Assembly: GCF_003052515.2 (NCBI RefSeq)
Contig: NZ_QARE02000007.1
Location: 222,360-286,359 of the forward strand
Direction of reading: 5' to 3'
Length of the DNA stretch: 64,000 nucleotides
DNA from: Pseudomonas sp. RIT409
GTDB taxonomy: Bacteria > Pseudomonadota > Gammaproteobacteria > Pseudomonadales > Pseudomonadaceae
Shown here: positions 8,179-17,921 of the stretch, one piece after another
Numbering within the stretch: the stretch's first letter is position 1
How the letters are laid out: each line of letters opens with the position of its first letter
Notes under the pieces: model-generated
Told to the model about the DNA's origin: nothing
Databases searched by the model: none
The model's input: only the letters and a program-made list of their open reading frames with translations
Made by a program: the position numbers and the translations under genes

Positions 8179-9219
8179 TCAGGCGCCCATCACCAAGCGG
8201 ATATCCGCAGCCAATTCTCGTACGCGAGCCACTTCGGTGTCCCACGAGCACATGAACCGCGCGCCGCCGCGGCCGATGAAGGTGTAGAAGCGCCAGCCCC
8301 GGGTAGTCAGCGCGGCGATGGCTGCTTCCGACAATTGCAGGAACACGCCGTTGGCCTGCACCGGGAACATCAGTTCCACACCCGGGATGTCCTTGACCAA
8401 CTCTGCCAGCAGTTGCGCGCACCCATTAGCGTGACTGGCGTGTTTGAGCCAAGCGTCGTTTTCCAGCAGTCCGACCCACGGTGCTGACAGAAAGCGCATC
8501 TTCGACGCCAACTGGCCGGCCTGCTTGCAGCGGTAATCGAAGTCTTCCGCCAGGTTTCGATTGAAAAACAGAATCGCCTCGCCCACCGCCATCCCGTTCT
8601 TCGTGCCACCGAAGCACAGCACGTCGACGCCTGATTTCCAGGTCAATTCAGCAGGCGTGCAGCCCAGGTAGGCACAGGCGTTGGCGAAACGCGCGCCGTC
8701 CATGTGCAGGTTCAGGCCTAGCTCCTTGCAGGTGTCGCTGATGGCTTTGAGCTCTTGCGGCACATAGACGCTGCCGACTTCCGTGGCTTGAGTCAGGGTC
8801 ACGACCCGAGGTTTGGGGTAGTGGATGTCCGCGCGCTTGAGCGCAACTTCGCGAATCGAAGCGGGTGTCAGCTTGCCATTCTCACTGCGGGCGGTCAGCA
8901 GCTTCGACCCGTTGGAGAAGAACTCCGGCGCGCCGCATTCATCGGTTTCGACGTGGGCCGTTTCGGAGCAGATGACACTGTGGTAACTCTGGCACAAGGA
9001 CGACAGGGCCAGCGAGTTGGCCGCCGTGCCGTTGAAGGCGAAGAACACTTCGCAGTCGGTCTCGAATAGCTGCCGGAATTGATCGGCGGCGCGTGCTGTC
9101 CATTGGTCGTCGCCATAGGCGCGTTGGTGTCCATGGTTGGCTTGTTCCATCGCCGTCCAGGCTTCCGGGCAGATGCCCGAGTAGTTGTCACTGGCAAACT
9201 GCTGGCTTTGGTCTGACAT
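8179..9219 (-). CDS. ltaE: Low-specificity L-threonine aldolase
   Basis: PLP enzyme that splits L-threonine/L-allo-threonine to glycine and acetaldehyde, and can also act on related beta-hydroxy amino acids. It has 346 residues from the ATG at 9219 (MSDQSQQFASDNYSG); the upstream in-frame start at 9258 lacks conservation. Aldolase-family fold I features are FFAFNGTAANSLAL, the HMDGARFANA aspartate block and FGGTKNGM, which carries the Schiff-base lysine. Its setting among glycine betaine, glyA and sarcosine genes fits a role in glycine/threonine interconversion. Divergent from the TraX-family gene. Confidence 0.92.
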   Translation of the reverse strand: MSDQSQQFASDNYSGICPEAWTAMEQANHGHQRAYGDDQWTARAADQFRQLFETDCEVFFAFNGTAANSLALSSLCQSYHSVICSETAHVETDECGAPEFFSNGSKLLTARSENGKLTPASIREVALKRADIHYPKPRVVTLTQATEVGSVYVPQELKAISDTCKELGLNLHMDGARFANACAYLGCTPAELTWKSGVDVLCFGGTKNGMAVGEAILFFNRNLAEDFDYRCKQAGQLASKMRFLSAPWVGLLENDAWLKHASHANGCAQLLAELVKDIPGVELMFPVQANGVFLQLSEAAIAALTTRGWRFYTFIGRGGARFMCSWDTEVARVRELAADIRLVMGA

Positions 9220-9299
9220 GGCCGGTTCCTTGTAATCGAAGGCTGGGACTGTAACCAAGAACGAACGGTTTGGTCATGCATTCTTGCGTCAGAACATTT

Positions 9300-10064
9300 A
9301 TGAAAACAGTCGAGGAGCAAAACAGTGTGGTAAGCGAGGCATCGTCCGCGATTGGCCCGGTACGCGACAGGGCACTGGATCTGCTCAAGTGGCTGGCGGT
9401 GCTGACCATGGTCATGGACCATTTGCGGTATGTCGGTTGGCAGGCGAACTGGCTCTACGTACCGGGACGTCTGGCGTTTGCTTGGTTTTGCCTGGCAATT
9501 GCGATGAACGTCGGACGAGGTTCGACAGGTGCCCGCGTGAGTTGGAAATACCTGACATGGCTCGCAGTTTTTTCCGTGCTTGCAGAGTTTCCATATCGGC
9601 TGTTCATGGCGGACGAGGTGACCACATTCAATGTTCTGCCCACCTTGGCGTTGGGTTTGCTGGTCGCACAGGGCGCCATTGCCCGTTCGTGGCAGGCGCG
9701 GTTGTTGGGGCTTCTGGCGTTGGTCACGGGCGTGGTGTTTGCGCCGCAACTGATGTTCGGTGCGTTCGGCGTGTTGCTGCCCACTGCTTTTCTGCTGGTG
9801 TTGCGTGGCTCGTTGTGGCTGGCGGTGGTCCCTGGGGTGGTGTGCCTGTTGAGCAACGAGTGGCCGAAGATCATCGACGGCATGCTCTGGGGCGACCCGA
9901 TAGCCATCGGTGCGTTGGTCAGCTGTTTACTCGGACCGGCGTTGGGGCTGGCTTTGTTGCGATGGCGACCTGCATTCGGGGTCTGGCCAATGCGCAGGTG
10001 GGCCTACCTGATTTATCCGCTGCATTTCCTGATGTTGTACGCCCTGCGAGCGCTGATCCTGTAG
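9300..10064 (+). CDS. TraX-family membrane acyltransferase-like protein
   Basis: Polytopic inner-membrane protein of the TraX family (the founding member N-acetylates F pilin). [20 protein letters not shown] near the N-terminus is the family signature, with about eight hydrophobic segments following. Chromosomal pseudomonad members have no known pilin substrate, so the substrate here is unknown. The start is uncertain: TTG 9270, ATG 9276 and ATG 9300 are all in frame, and none has a good ribosome binding site. I use 9300, which gives 254 residues. Its TAG stop is formed by the CTGTAGGAG of a REP element, so the last codons and the repeat are fused. Confidence 0.8.
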   Translation: MKTVEEQNSVVSEASSAIGPVRDRALDLLKWLAVLTMVMDHLRYVGWQANWLYVPGRLAFAWFCLAIAMNVGRGSTGARVSWKYLTWLAVFSVLAEFPYRLFMADEVTTFNVLPTLALGLLVAQGAIARSWQARLLGLLALVTGVVFAPQLMFGAFGVLLPTAFLLVLRGSLWLAVVPGVVCLLSNEWPKIIDGMLWGDPIAIGALVSCLLGPALGLALLRWRPAFGVWPMRRWAYLIYPLHFLMLYALRALIL

Positions 10065-10150
10065 GAGCGCGCTTGCCCGCGATGACAATGTGTCAGGCGA
10101 CAAATTCGTCACGGGCACTCCGCGATTCGCGGGCAAGCGCGCTCCTACAA
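10059..10150. repeat. REP pair
   Basis: Forward unit CTGTAGGAGCGCGCTTGCCC from 10059 and inverted unit ending AAGCGCGCTCCTAC at about 10148, separated by about 45 bp. The first bases supply the stop codon of the TraX-family gene. Confidence 0.9.
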
Positions 10151-10323
10151 GACTGAAGAAAGCTGGACTGCTCCAAGGGATGTGTGATGTCGGATTCGTG
10201 CGACGACAGCGGATAAATCGCTGTAGACAAACCGCCATCACGGCCCTTATCTTCCGCACAGGCCACCGCAGTGGCCAGCGTCGCTCGGACGGTTCCGGGC
10301 GCTTACGTCTTCTAGAGGCTCTC

Positions 10324-11541
10324 ATGGCTGACCAAGGTTCGCCGCGCCGCTTTGCGCGCATCGATCGACTCCCCCCTTACGTGTTCAACATCACCGCCGA
10401 GCTGAAAATGGCCGCTCGCCGTCGTGGTGAAGACATCATCGACCTGAGCATGGGCAACCCCGATGGGGCAACGCCGCCGCACATCGTCGAGAAGCTGGTC
10501 ACTGTCGCCCAACGTGAAGACACTCACGGCTACTCGACTTCGCGTGGCATTCCACGTCTGCGTCGGGCGATTTCCAGTTGGTACAAAACCCGCTACGAGG
10601 TCGACATCGATCCCGAAAGCGAAGCCATCGTCACCATCGGCTCGAAAGAGGGCCTGGCGCACCTGATGCTCGCCACCCTCGATCAAGGCGACACGGTGTT
10701 GGTGCCGAACCCCAGCTACCCCATTCACATCTATGGCGCCGTGATCGCCGGGGCGCAGGTGCGTTCTGTACCACTGATTCCGGGCGTGGACTTCTTCGCC
10801 GAACTGGAAAAGGCCATTCGCGGCTCGATTCCCAAGCCGAAGATGATGATTCTGGGCTTCCCGTCCAACCCGACCGCGCAGTGCGTGGAGCTGGACTTCT
10901 TCGAGCGCGTGGTTGCGCTGGCCAAACAGTACGACGTGTTGGTGGTTCACGACTTGGCCTACGCCGACATCGTCTACGACGGCTGGAAAGCCCCGTCGAT
11001 CATGCAAGTGCCGGGCGCCAAGGACATTGCGGTCGAGTTCTTCACCCTGTCCAAGAGCTACAACATGGCCGGCTGGCGGATCGGCTTCATGGTCGGCAAT
11101 CCGGAACTGGTCAACGCATTGGCACGGATCAAGAGCTATCACGACTACGGCACCTTCACCCCGCTGCAAGTGGCGGCCATCGCGGCGCTGGAAGGCGATC
11201 AACAATGCGTGCTCGACATCGCCGAGCAATACCGCCAGCGCCGCAATGTGCTGGTCAAGGGCCTGCACGAACTGGGCTGGATGGTGGAAAACCCGAAAGC
11301 GTCGATGTACGTATGGGCCAAGATTCCAGAGGCCTATGCGCACTTAGGGTCGCTGGAATTCGCCAAGAAGTTGCTCGCCGAAGCCAAAGTGTGTGTCTCG
11401 CCGGGTGTCGGTTTCGGCGAATACGGCGACGACCACGTGCGCTTTGCGCTGATCGAGAACCAGGACCGGATTCGTCAGGCAGTGCGCGGTATTCGCGGAA
11501 TGTTCAGGGCCGACGGATTGCTGCCAGGCAAACCGGTCTGA
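10324..11541 (+). CDS. alaC: Alanine transaminase (AlaC type)
   Basis: PLP fold-type I class I/II aminotransferase making alanine from pyruvate and glutamate. The 405 residues match the AlaC family over their whole length: [20 protein letters not shown] at the N-terminus, [21 protein letters not shown], the NPTAQ block, [12 protein letters not shown], and [15 protein letters not shown] containing the PLP lysine. The ATG at 10324 is preceded by a plausible start region and the family N-terminus starts there; the longer frame from 10090 runs through the REP and is not coding. A strong intrinsic terminator follows. The 170 bp before the start, after the REP, hold its promoter. Confidence 0.95.
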   Translation: MADQGSPRRFARIDRLPPYVFNITAELKMAARRRGEDIIDLSMGNPDGATPPHIVEKLVTVAQREDTHGYSTSRGIPRLRRAISSWYKTRYEVDIDPESEAIVTIGSKEGLAHLMLATLDQGDTVLVPNPSYPIHIYGAVIAGAQVRSVPLIPGVDFFAELEKAIRGSIPKPKMMILGFPSNPTAQCVELDFFERVVALAKQYDVLVVHDLAYADIVYDGWKAPSIMQVPGAKDIAVEFFTLSKSYNMAGWRIGFMVGNPELVNALARIKSYHDYGTFTPLQVAAIAALEGDQQCVLDIAEQYRQRRNVLVKGLHELGWMVENPKASMYVWAKIPEAYAHLGSLEFAKKLLAEAKVCVSPGVGFGEYGDDHVRFALIENQDRIRQAVRGIRGMFRADGLLPGKPV

Positions 11542-11560
11542 TTGCGACATCGCCTCCTCT

Positions 11561-11591
11561 AAAAATCCCCGGCCCAGCCCGGGGATTTTTT
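11561..11591 (+). terminator. Intrinsic terminator after alaC
   Basis: AAAAATCCCCGG and CCGGGGATTTTTT form a perfect GC stem flanked by A and T tracts, 20 bp after the alaC stop. Confidence 0.9.
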
Positions 11592-11601
11592 GTTTGAAAC
11601 T

Positions 11602-11711
11602 GATCGTTCCCACGCTCCGCGTGGTAACGCCGTCTCGGGCGCTCTGCGCCCTCTACCGCAGTGACGCAGAGCGTCACGAGATGCATTCCCACGCGGAGCG
11701 TGGGAACGATC
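11602..11711. repeat. Long palindromic repeat, copy 1
   Basis: About 110 bp that begins GATCGTTCCCACGCTCCGCG and ends with the reverse complement pattern (CACGCGGAGCGTGGGAACGATC, split here only for naming). An inner complementary arm GCGCTCTGCGCC / GACGCAGAGCGTC lies between the ends. Two relatives occur at 18655 and 19655. Confidence 0.85.
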
Positions 11712-11719
11712 AAAAAGGG

Positions 11720-11770
11720 TGTCGTAATCGCGCATCTGCCGGTCTCTCCAAACCCATGTCGTAAACGCGC
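11720..11770 (+). promoter_or_regulatory. Direct repeat before the glyA-sox operon (candidate activator site)
   Basis: TGTCGTAATCGCGC at 11720-11733 and TGTCGTAAACGCGC at 11757-11770 match at 13 of 14 positions, 37 bp apart, about 120-170 bp before glyA. AraC-family activators (GbdR; SouR for sarcosine) bind such direct repeats, and both are known to control this operon in P. aeruginosa. Assignment to either is inference. Confidence 0.45.
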
Positions 11771-11891
11771 CTTTGCGTGGCGTGCGTAGGCATCTGGTCT
11801 GTTTGCGTCAGCCCTAGTATCGCCATCAAAGAGCGATTCAAACGCTCTGACTCGACAACTCAGGCGCCGCGCCGCCGCTGGGAGAACCGCG

Positions 11892-13145
11892 ATGTTCAGC
11901 AAGCAAGACCAAATCCAGGGTTATGACGATGCACTGTTGGCGGCAATGAATGCCGAAGAGCAGCGTCAGGAAGATCACATCGAGCTGATCGCCTCGGAAA
12001 ACTACACCAGCAAACGCGTGATGCAGGCTCAGGGCAGCGGCCTGACCAACAAATACGCCGAGGGGTATCCGGGCAAGCGTTACTACGGCGGCTGTGAATA
12101 CGTTGACAAGGTCGAGCAACTGGCCATCGAGCGTGCCAAGCAATTGTTCGGCGCCGACTATGCCAACGTGCAGCCACACTCCGGTTCGTCCGCCAACAGC
12201 GCCGTTTACCTGGCTCTGCTGCAAGCCGGCGACACCATTCTGGGCATGAGCCTGGCCCACGGCGGCCACTTGACCCACGGCGCCAAGGTGTCGTCCTCGG
12301 GCAAGCTCTACAACGCTGTTCAGTACGGCATCGACACCACCACCGGCCTGATCGATTACGACGAAGTCGAGCGTCTGGCAGTCGAGCACAAGCCGAAAAT
12401 GATTGTCGCCGGTTTCTCGGCCTATTCGAAAACCCTCGACTTCCCTCGCTTCCGCCAGATCGCTGACAAAGTCGGCGCGCTGCTGTTCGTCGACATGGCG
12501 CACGTGGCCGGTCTGGTCGCTGCTGGTCTGTACCCGAACCCGCTGCCGTACGCCGATGTGGTCACCACCACGACCCACAAGACCCTGCGCGGTCCACGGG
12601 GCGGTCTGATCCTGGCCAAGTCCAACGAAGAAATCGAAAAGAAACTGAACGCCGCCGTATTCCCTGGCGCTCAAGGCGGCCCGCTGATGCACGTCATTGC
12701 CGCCAAGGCTGTCTGCTTTAAGGAAGCGCTGGAGCCAGGTTTCAAAGCTTATCAACAGCAGGTCATCGAGAACGCCCAGGCCATGGCTCAGGTGTTCATC
12801 GATCGCGGTTACGACGTTGTCTCGGGCGGTACCGACAACCACCTGTTTCTGGTCAGTCTGATCCGTCAGGGCTTGACCGGTAAAGATGCCGACGCCGCAC
12901 TGGGCCGTTCGCACATCACCGTCAATAAGAACGCCGTACCCAACGACCCACAGTCGCCATTCGTGACCTCGGGTCTGCGCATCGGCACCCCGGCCGTTAC
13001 CACTCGCGGCTTCAAAGTTACCCAATGCGTCACGCTGGCAGGCTGGATCTGCGACATTCTCGACAACCTCGGCGATGCCGATGTCGAGGCCAATGTTGCG
13101 AGCCAGGTCGCCGCGCTGTGCGCCGATTTCCCGGTTTACCGCTGA
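11892..13145 (+). CDS. glyA: Serine hydroxymethyltransferase
   Basis: PLP enzyme interconverting serine and glycine with THF/5,10-methylene-THF. The 417 residues are of normal length, with [10 protein letters not shown], the HGGHLTHG block, [20 protein letters not shown] and [13 protein letters not shown] (PLP lysine). It is first in an operon with sarcosine oxidase, where it uses the methylene-THF that SoxBDAG generates and turns glycine to serine. This is therefore the catabolic paralogue (glyA1-like), probably additional to a housekeeping copy elsewhere. A GGGAG Shine-Dalgarno lies just before the ATG. The gap to soxB is 15 bp. Confidence 0.96.
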   Translation: MFSKQDQIQGYDDALLAAMNAEEQRQEDHIELIASENYTSKRVMQAQGSGLTNKYAEGYPGKRYYGGCEYVDKVEQLAIERAKQLFGADYANVQPHSGSSANSAVYLALLQAGDTILGMSLAHGGHLTHGAKVSSSGKLYNAVQYGIDTTTGLIDYDEVERLAVEHKPKMIVAGFSAYSKTLDFPRFRQIADKVGALLFVDMAHVAGLVAAGLYPNPLPYADVVTTTTHKTLRGPRGGLILAKSNEEIEKKLNAAVFPGAQGGPLMHVIAAKAVCFKEALEPGFKAYQQQVIENAQAMAQVFIDRGYDVVSGGTDNHLFLVSLIRQGLTGKDADAALGRSHITVNKNAVPNDPQSPFVTSGLRIGTPAVTTRGFKVTQCVTLAGWICDILDNLGDADVEANVASQVAALCADFPVYR

Positions 13146-13160
13146 GTCAGGAGTCGCACC

Positions 13161-14411
13161 ATGCAGCATTACTCGGGCTTCGGCCTCTTCAAACACTCCC
13201 TCAGCCACCACGAAAACTGGCAACGCATGTGGCGCACGCCGACCCCTAAGAAGGTGTACGACGTGGTCATCGTTGGCGGCGGCGGTCACGGTCTGGCGAC
13301 CGCGTATTACCTGGCCAAAGAGCACGGTATCACTAACGTGGCCGTGGTCGAGAAAGGCTGGCTGGGGGGCGGCAACACCGCCCGTAACACCACCATCGTG
13401 CGTTCCAATTACCTGTGGGACGAATCGGCCCATCTGTACGAACACGCGATGAAACTGTGGGAAGGCCTGTCGCAGGATCTGAACTACAACGTCATGTTCT
13501 CCCAGCGCGGGGTGTACAACCTGTGCCACACCCTGCAAGACATGCGTGATTCCGAGCGTCGTGTCAGCGCCAACCGCCTGAATGGCGTCGATGGCGAGCT
13601 GCTGAACGCCAAACAGGTCGCTGAAGAAATTCCTTACCTGGACTGCTCGAAGAACACCCGGTATCCAATTATCGGCGCGACGGTTCAACGTCGTGGCGGT
13701 GTTGCGCGTCACGACGCGGTGGCCTGGGGCTTCGCCCGTGCCGCTGATGCGTTGGGCGTGGACTTGATCCAGCAGACTGAAGTCATCGGGTTCCGCAAGG
13801 AAAATGGCGTTTGCGTCGGCGTTGAAACCAACAAAGGTTTCATCGGCGCCAAGCGCGTCGGTGTGGTGACGGCGGGTAACTCTGGTCACATGGCCAAACT
13901 CGCGGGCTTCCGCTTGCCGGTCGAATCGCATCCGCTGCAGGCACTGGTGTCCGAGCCGATCAAACCGATCATCGACAGCGTCATCATGTCCAACGCCGTT
14001 CACGGTTACATCAGCCAGTCCGACAAGGGCGACCTGGTAATCGGCGCCGGGATCGACGGCTGGGTCGGCTATGGCCAACGCGGCTCGTACCCCGTGATCG
14101 AGCACACCATCCAGGCCATCGTCGAGATGTTCCCGGTCCTGTCCCGCGTGCGCATGAACCGCCAGTGGGGCGGCATCGTCGACACCACGCCGGACGCATG
14201 CCCGATCATCTCCAAGACGCCCGTTCCGAACATGTTCTTCAACTGCGGTTGGGGCACCGGTGGCTTCAAGGCCACGCCAGGTTCGGGCAACGTCTTCGCC
14301 GCGAGCCTGGCAAAAGGCGAGATGCACCCATTGGCCAAACCGTTCTCAATCGACCGTTTCCACAACGGCGCGCTCATCGACGAGCACGGCGCCGCTGCGG
14401 TCGCGCACTAA
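13161..14411 (+). CDS. soxB: Sarcosine oxidase beta subunit
   Basis: Flavin-bearing subunit of heterotetrameric sarcosine oxidase, which oxidatively demethylates sarcosine to glycine, H2O2 and methylene-THF. It has 416 residues of the DAO family. The FAD dinucleotide motif [20 protein letters not shown] begins at about residue 34, and the C-terminal [16 protein letters not shown] closes the flavin site. In this family FMN is covalently attached to a histidine of the beta subunit; the [12 protein letters not shown] segment is where the fold contacts the flavin. Transcribed with glyA, soxD, soxA and soxG. The preceding AGGAG gives a good ribosome binding site. Confidence 0.96.
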   Translation: MQHYSGFGLFKHSLSHHENWQRMWRTPTPKKVYDVVIVGGGGHGLATAYYLAKEHGITNVAVVEKGWLGGGNTARNTTIVRSNYLWDESAHLYEHAMKLWEGLSQDLNYNVMFSQRGVYNLCHTLQDMRDSERRVSANRLNGVDGELLNAKQVAEEIPYLDCSKNTRYPIIGATVQRRGGVARHDAVAWGFARAADALGVDLIQQTEVIGFRKENGVCVGVETNKGFIGAKRVGVVTAGNSGHMAKLAGFRLPVESHPLQALVSEPIKPIIDSVIMSNAVHGYISQSDKGDLVIGAGIDGWVGYGQRGSYPVIEHTIQAIVEMFPVLSRVRMNRQWGGIVDTTPDACPIISKTPVPNMFFNCGWGTGGFKATPGSGNVFAASLAKGEMHPLAKPFSIDRFHNGALIDEHGAAAVAH

Positions 14412-14432
14412 CCACTTACAGGAGAAATCCCG

Positions 14433-14747
14433 ATGCTGCACATCTTCTGTCCTCACTGTGGCGAACTGCGCTCCGAAGAGGAATTCCACTCGTCCGGCCA
14501 GGCGCACATTCCGCGTCCATTGGACCCGGCCGCCTGCACCGACGAACAGTGGGGCGACTACATGTTCTTCCGCGACAACCCGCGCGGCCTGCACCACGAG
14601 CTGTGGATTCATGCGGCCGGTTGCCGTCAGTACTTCAACGCCACGCGTGACACCGTGACTTACGAAATTCTCGAAACCTATCTGATTGGCACCAAACCGC
14701 AATTTGTGAACCCGGTGCCCGCGGTCGGAAAGGGAGATAAAGCATGA
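14433..14747 (+). CDS. soxD: Sarcosine oxidase delta subunit
   Basis: Small zinc-binding subunit of heterotetrameric sarcosine oxidase, 104 residues. The zinc ligands expected for the family are visible as C6-x2-C9 (FCPHCG) with H60 and C64 (IHAAGC). AGGAG precedes the start. The stop overlaps the soxA start by ATGA, coupling the two subunits. Confidence 0.95.
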   Translation: MLHIFCPHCGELRSEEEFHSSGQAHIPRPLDPAACTDEQWGDYMFFRDNPRGLHHELWIHAAGCRQYFNATRDTVTYEILETYLIGTKPQFVNPVPAVGKGDKA

Positions 14748-17700
14748 GCCAGTCCAATCGTCTGCCCAATGGCGGCCGTATCGACCGCAGCAAGGTCCTG
14801 AACTTCAACTTCAACGGCCAGACGTATCAAGGCTTCGAAGGCGATAGCCTGGCATCGGCCTTGCTGGCCAACGGCGTCGACATCATCGGTCGCAGCTTCA
14901 AGTACTCGCGTCCTCGCGGCATTTTCGCAGCGGGCGCCGAAGAGCCGAACGCTGTACTGCAAATCGGCGCGACTGAAGCGACCCAGATTCCAAACGTTCG
15001 CGCCACCCAGCAGGCACTGTACGCTGGGCTTGTCGCCACCAGCACCAATGGCTGGCCGAGCGTGAACACCGATGTGATGGGGATTCTCGGGAAAGTCGGC
15101 GGCAAACTGATGCCGCCGGGCTTCTACTACAAAACCTTCATGTACCCCCAATCGTTCTGGATGACCTACGAGAAATACATTCGTAAGGCCGCAGGTCTCG
15201 GCCGTTCGCCGACCGAGAACGATCCAGACACCTACGACAACATGAACCACCACGCCGACGTGCTGGTGGTGGGTGCCGGCCCTGCAGGCCTGGCGGCGGC
15301 GCTGGCTGCTGCGCGCAGCGGTGCTCGTGTGATCATCGCTGACGAACAGGAAGAGTTCGGTGGCAGCCTTCTGGACAGCCGCGAGAGCCTCGACGGCAAG
15401 CCTGCCGCCGAGTGGGTTGCGACCGTCGTTGCCGAGCTCAAGGGGTTGGCTAACGTGACCCTGCTGCCACGGGCCACGGTGAACGGCTATCACGACCACA
15501 ACTTCCTGACCATTCATGAGCGTCTGACCGATCACCTCGGCGATCGCGCCCCGATCGGTCAGGTGCGTCAGCGGATGCACCGCGTTCGCGCCAAGCGCGT
15601 CGTGCTGGCCACCGGCACCCACGAGCGTCCGCTGGTTTACGCAAACAACGACGTGCCGGGCAACATGCTGGCCGGTGCCGTTTCGGTTTATGTCCGCCGT
15701 TACGGTGTGGCCCCAGGCAAGAAGCTGGTGCTGTCGACCAATAACGACTACGCCTATCGTGTGGCCCTGGACTGGCTCGACGCCGGTTTGCAAGTGGTCG
15801 CCGTTGCGGACGCTCGCCACAATCCACGGGGCGCGTTGGTCGAAGAGGCGCGTGCCAAAGGCATTCGTATCCTCACCGGCAGCGCTGTGATCGAGGCCCG
15901 GGGCAGCAAGCGCGTCAGTGGTGCCCGCGTGGCGGCCATCGACGTCAAGGCACACAAAGTGACCAGCCCCGGCGAATGGCTTGATTGCGACCTGATCGCC
16001 AGCTCCGGCGGTTACAGCCCGGTCGTTCACTTGGCGTCCCATTTGGGCGGCAAACCGATCTGGCGAGAGGATATCCTGGGTTTTGTACCGGGCGAGGCGC
16101 CGCAGAAGCGCGTGTGCGTAGGTGGCGTGAACGGTGTGTACGCCCTCGGCGATGCGCTGGCTGACGGCTTCGAGGGCGGTGTTCGCGCATCCACCGAAGC
16201 GGGCTTTCAACCTGTGGAAGGCGTGATTCCGAAAGCGCTGAGCCGCGTGGAAGAACCCACGCTGGCCATGTTCCAGGTACCGCACGAGAAGGGCACGTCC
16301 CGAGCGCCGAAGCAATTCGTCGATTTGCAGAACGACGTCACTGCGGCCGCCATCGAACTGGCGACCCGTGAAGGCTTTGAATCGGTCGAGCACGTCAAGC
16401 GCTACACCGCACTGGGCTTCGGTACCGATCAGGGCAAACTGGGTAACGTCAACGGTCTGGCCATCGCGGCCCGTTCGCTGAACGTGTCCATCCCGGAGAT
16501 GGGCACCACCATGTTCCGCCCGAACTACACGCCGGTAACGTTCGGCGCGGTGGCCGGTCGTCACTGTGGCCATATCTTCGAGCCTGTGCGCTTCACCGCG
16601 CTGCACGCCTGGCACGTCAAGAACGGCGCCGAATTCGAAGATGTGGGTCAGTGGAAACGTCCTTGGTACTTCCCGAAAGCGGGCGAGGACATCCATGCTG
16701 CCGTCCGCCGCGAATGCAAAGCCGTGCGTGACAGCGTCGGCCTGCTGGACGCCTCGACCCTCGGCAAAATCGACATCCAAGGCCCTGATGCGCGCGAGTT
16801 CCTGAACCGCATCTACACCAACGCCTGGACCAAACTGGACGTGGGCAAGGCGCGTTACGGCCTGATGTGTAAAGAAGACGGGATGGTCTTCGACGACGGT
16901 GTCACCGCCTGCGTCGCCGACAACCACTTCATCATGACCACCACCACTGGCGGCGCGGCTCGCGTCCTGCAGTGGCTGGAGATCTATCAGCAGACCGAGT
17001 GGCCAGATCTGAAGGTCTACTTCACGTCGGTGACCGACCACTACGCGACCCTGACTTTGTCGGGCCCGAATAGCCGCAAGCTGCTCAGCGAAGTGACCGA
17101 CATCGATCTGGACCGCGAAGCTTTCCCGTTCATGACCTGGAAAGAAGGGCTCGTGGCCGGGGTGCCGGCCCGTGTGTTCCGTATCTCGTTTACCGGTGAA
17201 CTGTCCTACGAGGTGAACATCCAGGCCGACTACGCGATGGGCGTTCTGGAAAAAATCGCCGAGGCGGGCAAGAAGTACAACCTGACCCCGTACGGCACTG
17301 AAACCATGCACGTTCTGCGTGCCGAGAAAGGCTTCATTATCGTGGGCCAGGACACCGATGGCTCAATGACGCCCGATGACCTGAACATGGGCTGGTGCGT
17401 GGGTCGGACCAAGCCGTTCTCGTGGATTGGTCAGCGCGGCATGGCACGCGAAGACTGTGTGCGGGAAGATCGCAAGCAACTGGTCGGCCTCAAACCGATC
17501 GATCCGAACAAATGGCTGCCGGAAGGCGCGCAGTTGGTGTTCGATCCCAAGCAGTCGATCCCGATGACCATGGTCGGCCACGTGACGTCGAGCTACGCGG
17601 CGAACTCGCTGGGTTATTCGTTCGCCATGGGTGTGGTCAAGGGCGGTCTGAAGCGCATGGGCGAACGGGTGTTCTCGCCACAAGCGGACGGCAGCGTCAT

Positions 17701-17764
17701 CGAGGCGGAGATCGTGTCCTCGGTGTTCTTCGATCCGAAGGGTGACCGGCAGAACGTGGAGTAA
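14744..17764 (+). CDS. soxA: Sarcosine oxidase alpha subunit
   Basis: Large subunit of 1006 residues that binds NAD+ and, at its C-terminal half, folate. Order: an N-terminal ferredoxin-like segment (FEGDSLASALLANGVDIIGR), a dinucleotide-binding domain (VLVVGAGPAGLAAALAAARS, about residues 170-190), a pyridine nucleotide-disulphide oxidoreductase-like core with ATGTHERPLVYANNDVPGNM, and a C-terminal GcvT/aminomethyltransferase domain (from about 590) that captures the methyl group as methylene-THF. Full length for the family. A REP pair separates it from soxG, unlike the tight joins of the other sox genes. Confidence 0.97.
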   Translation: MSQSNRLPNGGRIDRSKVLNFNFNGQTYQGFEGDSLASALLANGVDIIGRSFKYSRPRGIFAAGAEEPNAVLQIGATEATQIPNVRATQQALYAGLVATSTNGWPSVNTDVMGILGKVGGKLMPPGFYYKTFMYPQSFWMTYEKYIRKAAGLGRSPTENDPDTYDNMNHHADVLVVGAGPAGLAAALAAARSGARVIIADEQEEFGGSLLDSRESLDGKPAAEWVATVVAELKGLANVTLLPRATVNGYHDHNFLTIHERLTDHLGDRAPIGQVRQRMHRVRAKRVVLATGTHERPLVYANNDVPGNMLAGAVSVYVRRYGVAPGKKLVLSTNNDYAYRVALDWLDAGLQVVAVADARHNPRGALVEEARAKGIRILTGSAVIEARGSKRVSGARVAAIDVKAHKVTSPGEWLDCDLIASSGGYSPVVHLASHLGGKPIWREDILGFVPGEAPQKRVCVGGVNGVYALGDALADGFEGGVRASTEAGFQPVEGVIPKALSRVEEPTLAMFQVPHEKGTSRAPKQFVDLQNDVTAAAIELATREGFESVEHVKRYTALGFGTDQGKLGNVNGLAIAARSLNVSIPEMGTTMFRPNYTPVTFGAVAGRHCGHIFEPVRFTALHAWHVKNGAEFEDVGQWKRPWYFPKAGEDIHAAVRRECKAVRDSVGLLDASTLGKIDIQGPDAREFLNRIYTNAWTKLDVGKARYGLMCKEDGMVFDDGVTACVADNHFIMTTTTGGAARVLQWLEIYQQTEWPDLKVYFTSVTDHYATLTLSGPNSRKLLSEVTDIDLDREAFPFMTWKEGLVAGVPARVFRISFTGELSYEVNIQADYAMGVLEKIAEAGKKYNLTPYGTETMHVLRAEKGFIIVGQDTDGSMTPDDLNMGWCVGRTKPFSWIGQRGMAREDCVREDRKQLVGLKPIDPNKWLPEGAQLVFDPKQSIPMTMVGHVTSSYAANSLGYSFAMGVVKGGLKRMGERVFSPQADGSVIEAEIVSSVFFDPKGDRQNVE

Positions 17765-17796
17765 AAGCGGATATCAGCCCGCTCCACGGTCCCGAC

Positions 17797-17888
17797 CTGT
17801 AGGAGCGCGCTTGCCCGCGATGGCGTCATACCATCCGGCATTGATGTCGATTGACACACCGCCATCGCGGGCAAGCGCGCTCCTACAG
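17797..17888. repeat. REP pair inside the sox operon
   Basis: Forward CTGTAGGAGCGCGCTTGCCC at 17797 and the exact inverted unit ending GCGCGCTCCTACAG at 17888. It lies between soxA and soxG, genes whose products form one complex. It could act as an mRNA stability or processing element (inference). Confidence 0.92.
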
Positions 17889-17921
17889 GGCCGATACAAC
17901 AGAATCCAAGACAGGTGCTTT

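Noticed and set aside
10090..10323. Upstream extension of the alaC frame
   Set aside because: It runs through the REP element; the conserved protein starts at 10324.
11838..14327. 829-codon open frame antisense to glyA and soxB
   Set aside because: High-GC shadow: its amino acid string is rich in Asp/His/Val/Gly with no family match, and two highly conserved genes occupy the other strand.
14678..17311. 877-codon open frame antisense to soxA
   Set aside because: Same reason; soxA is unmistakable on the plus strand.
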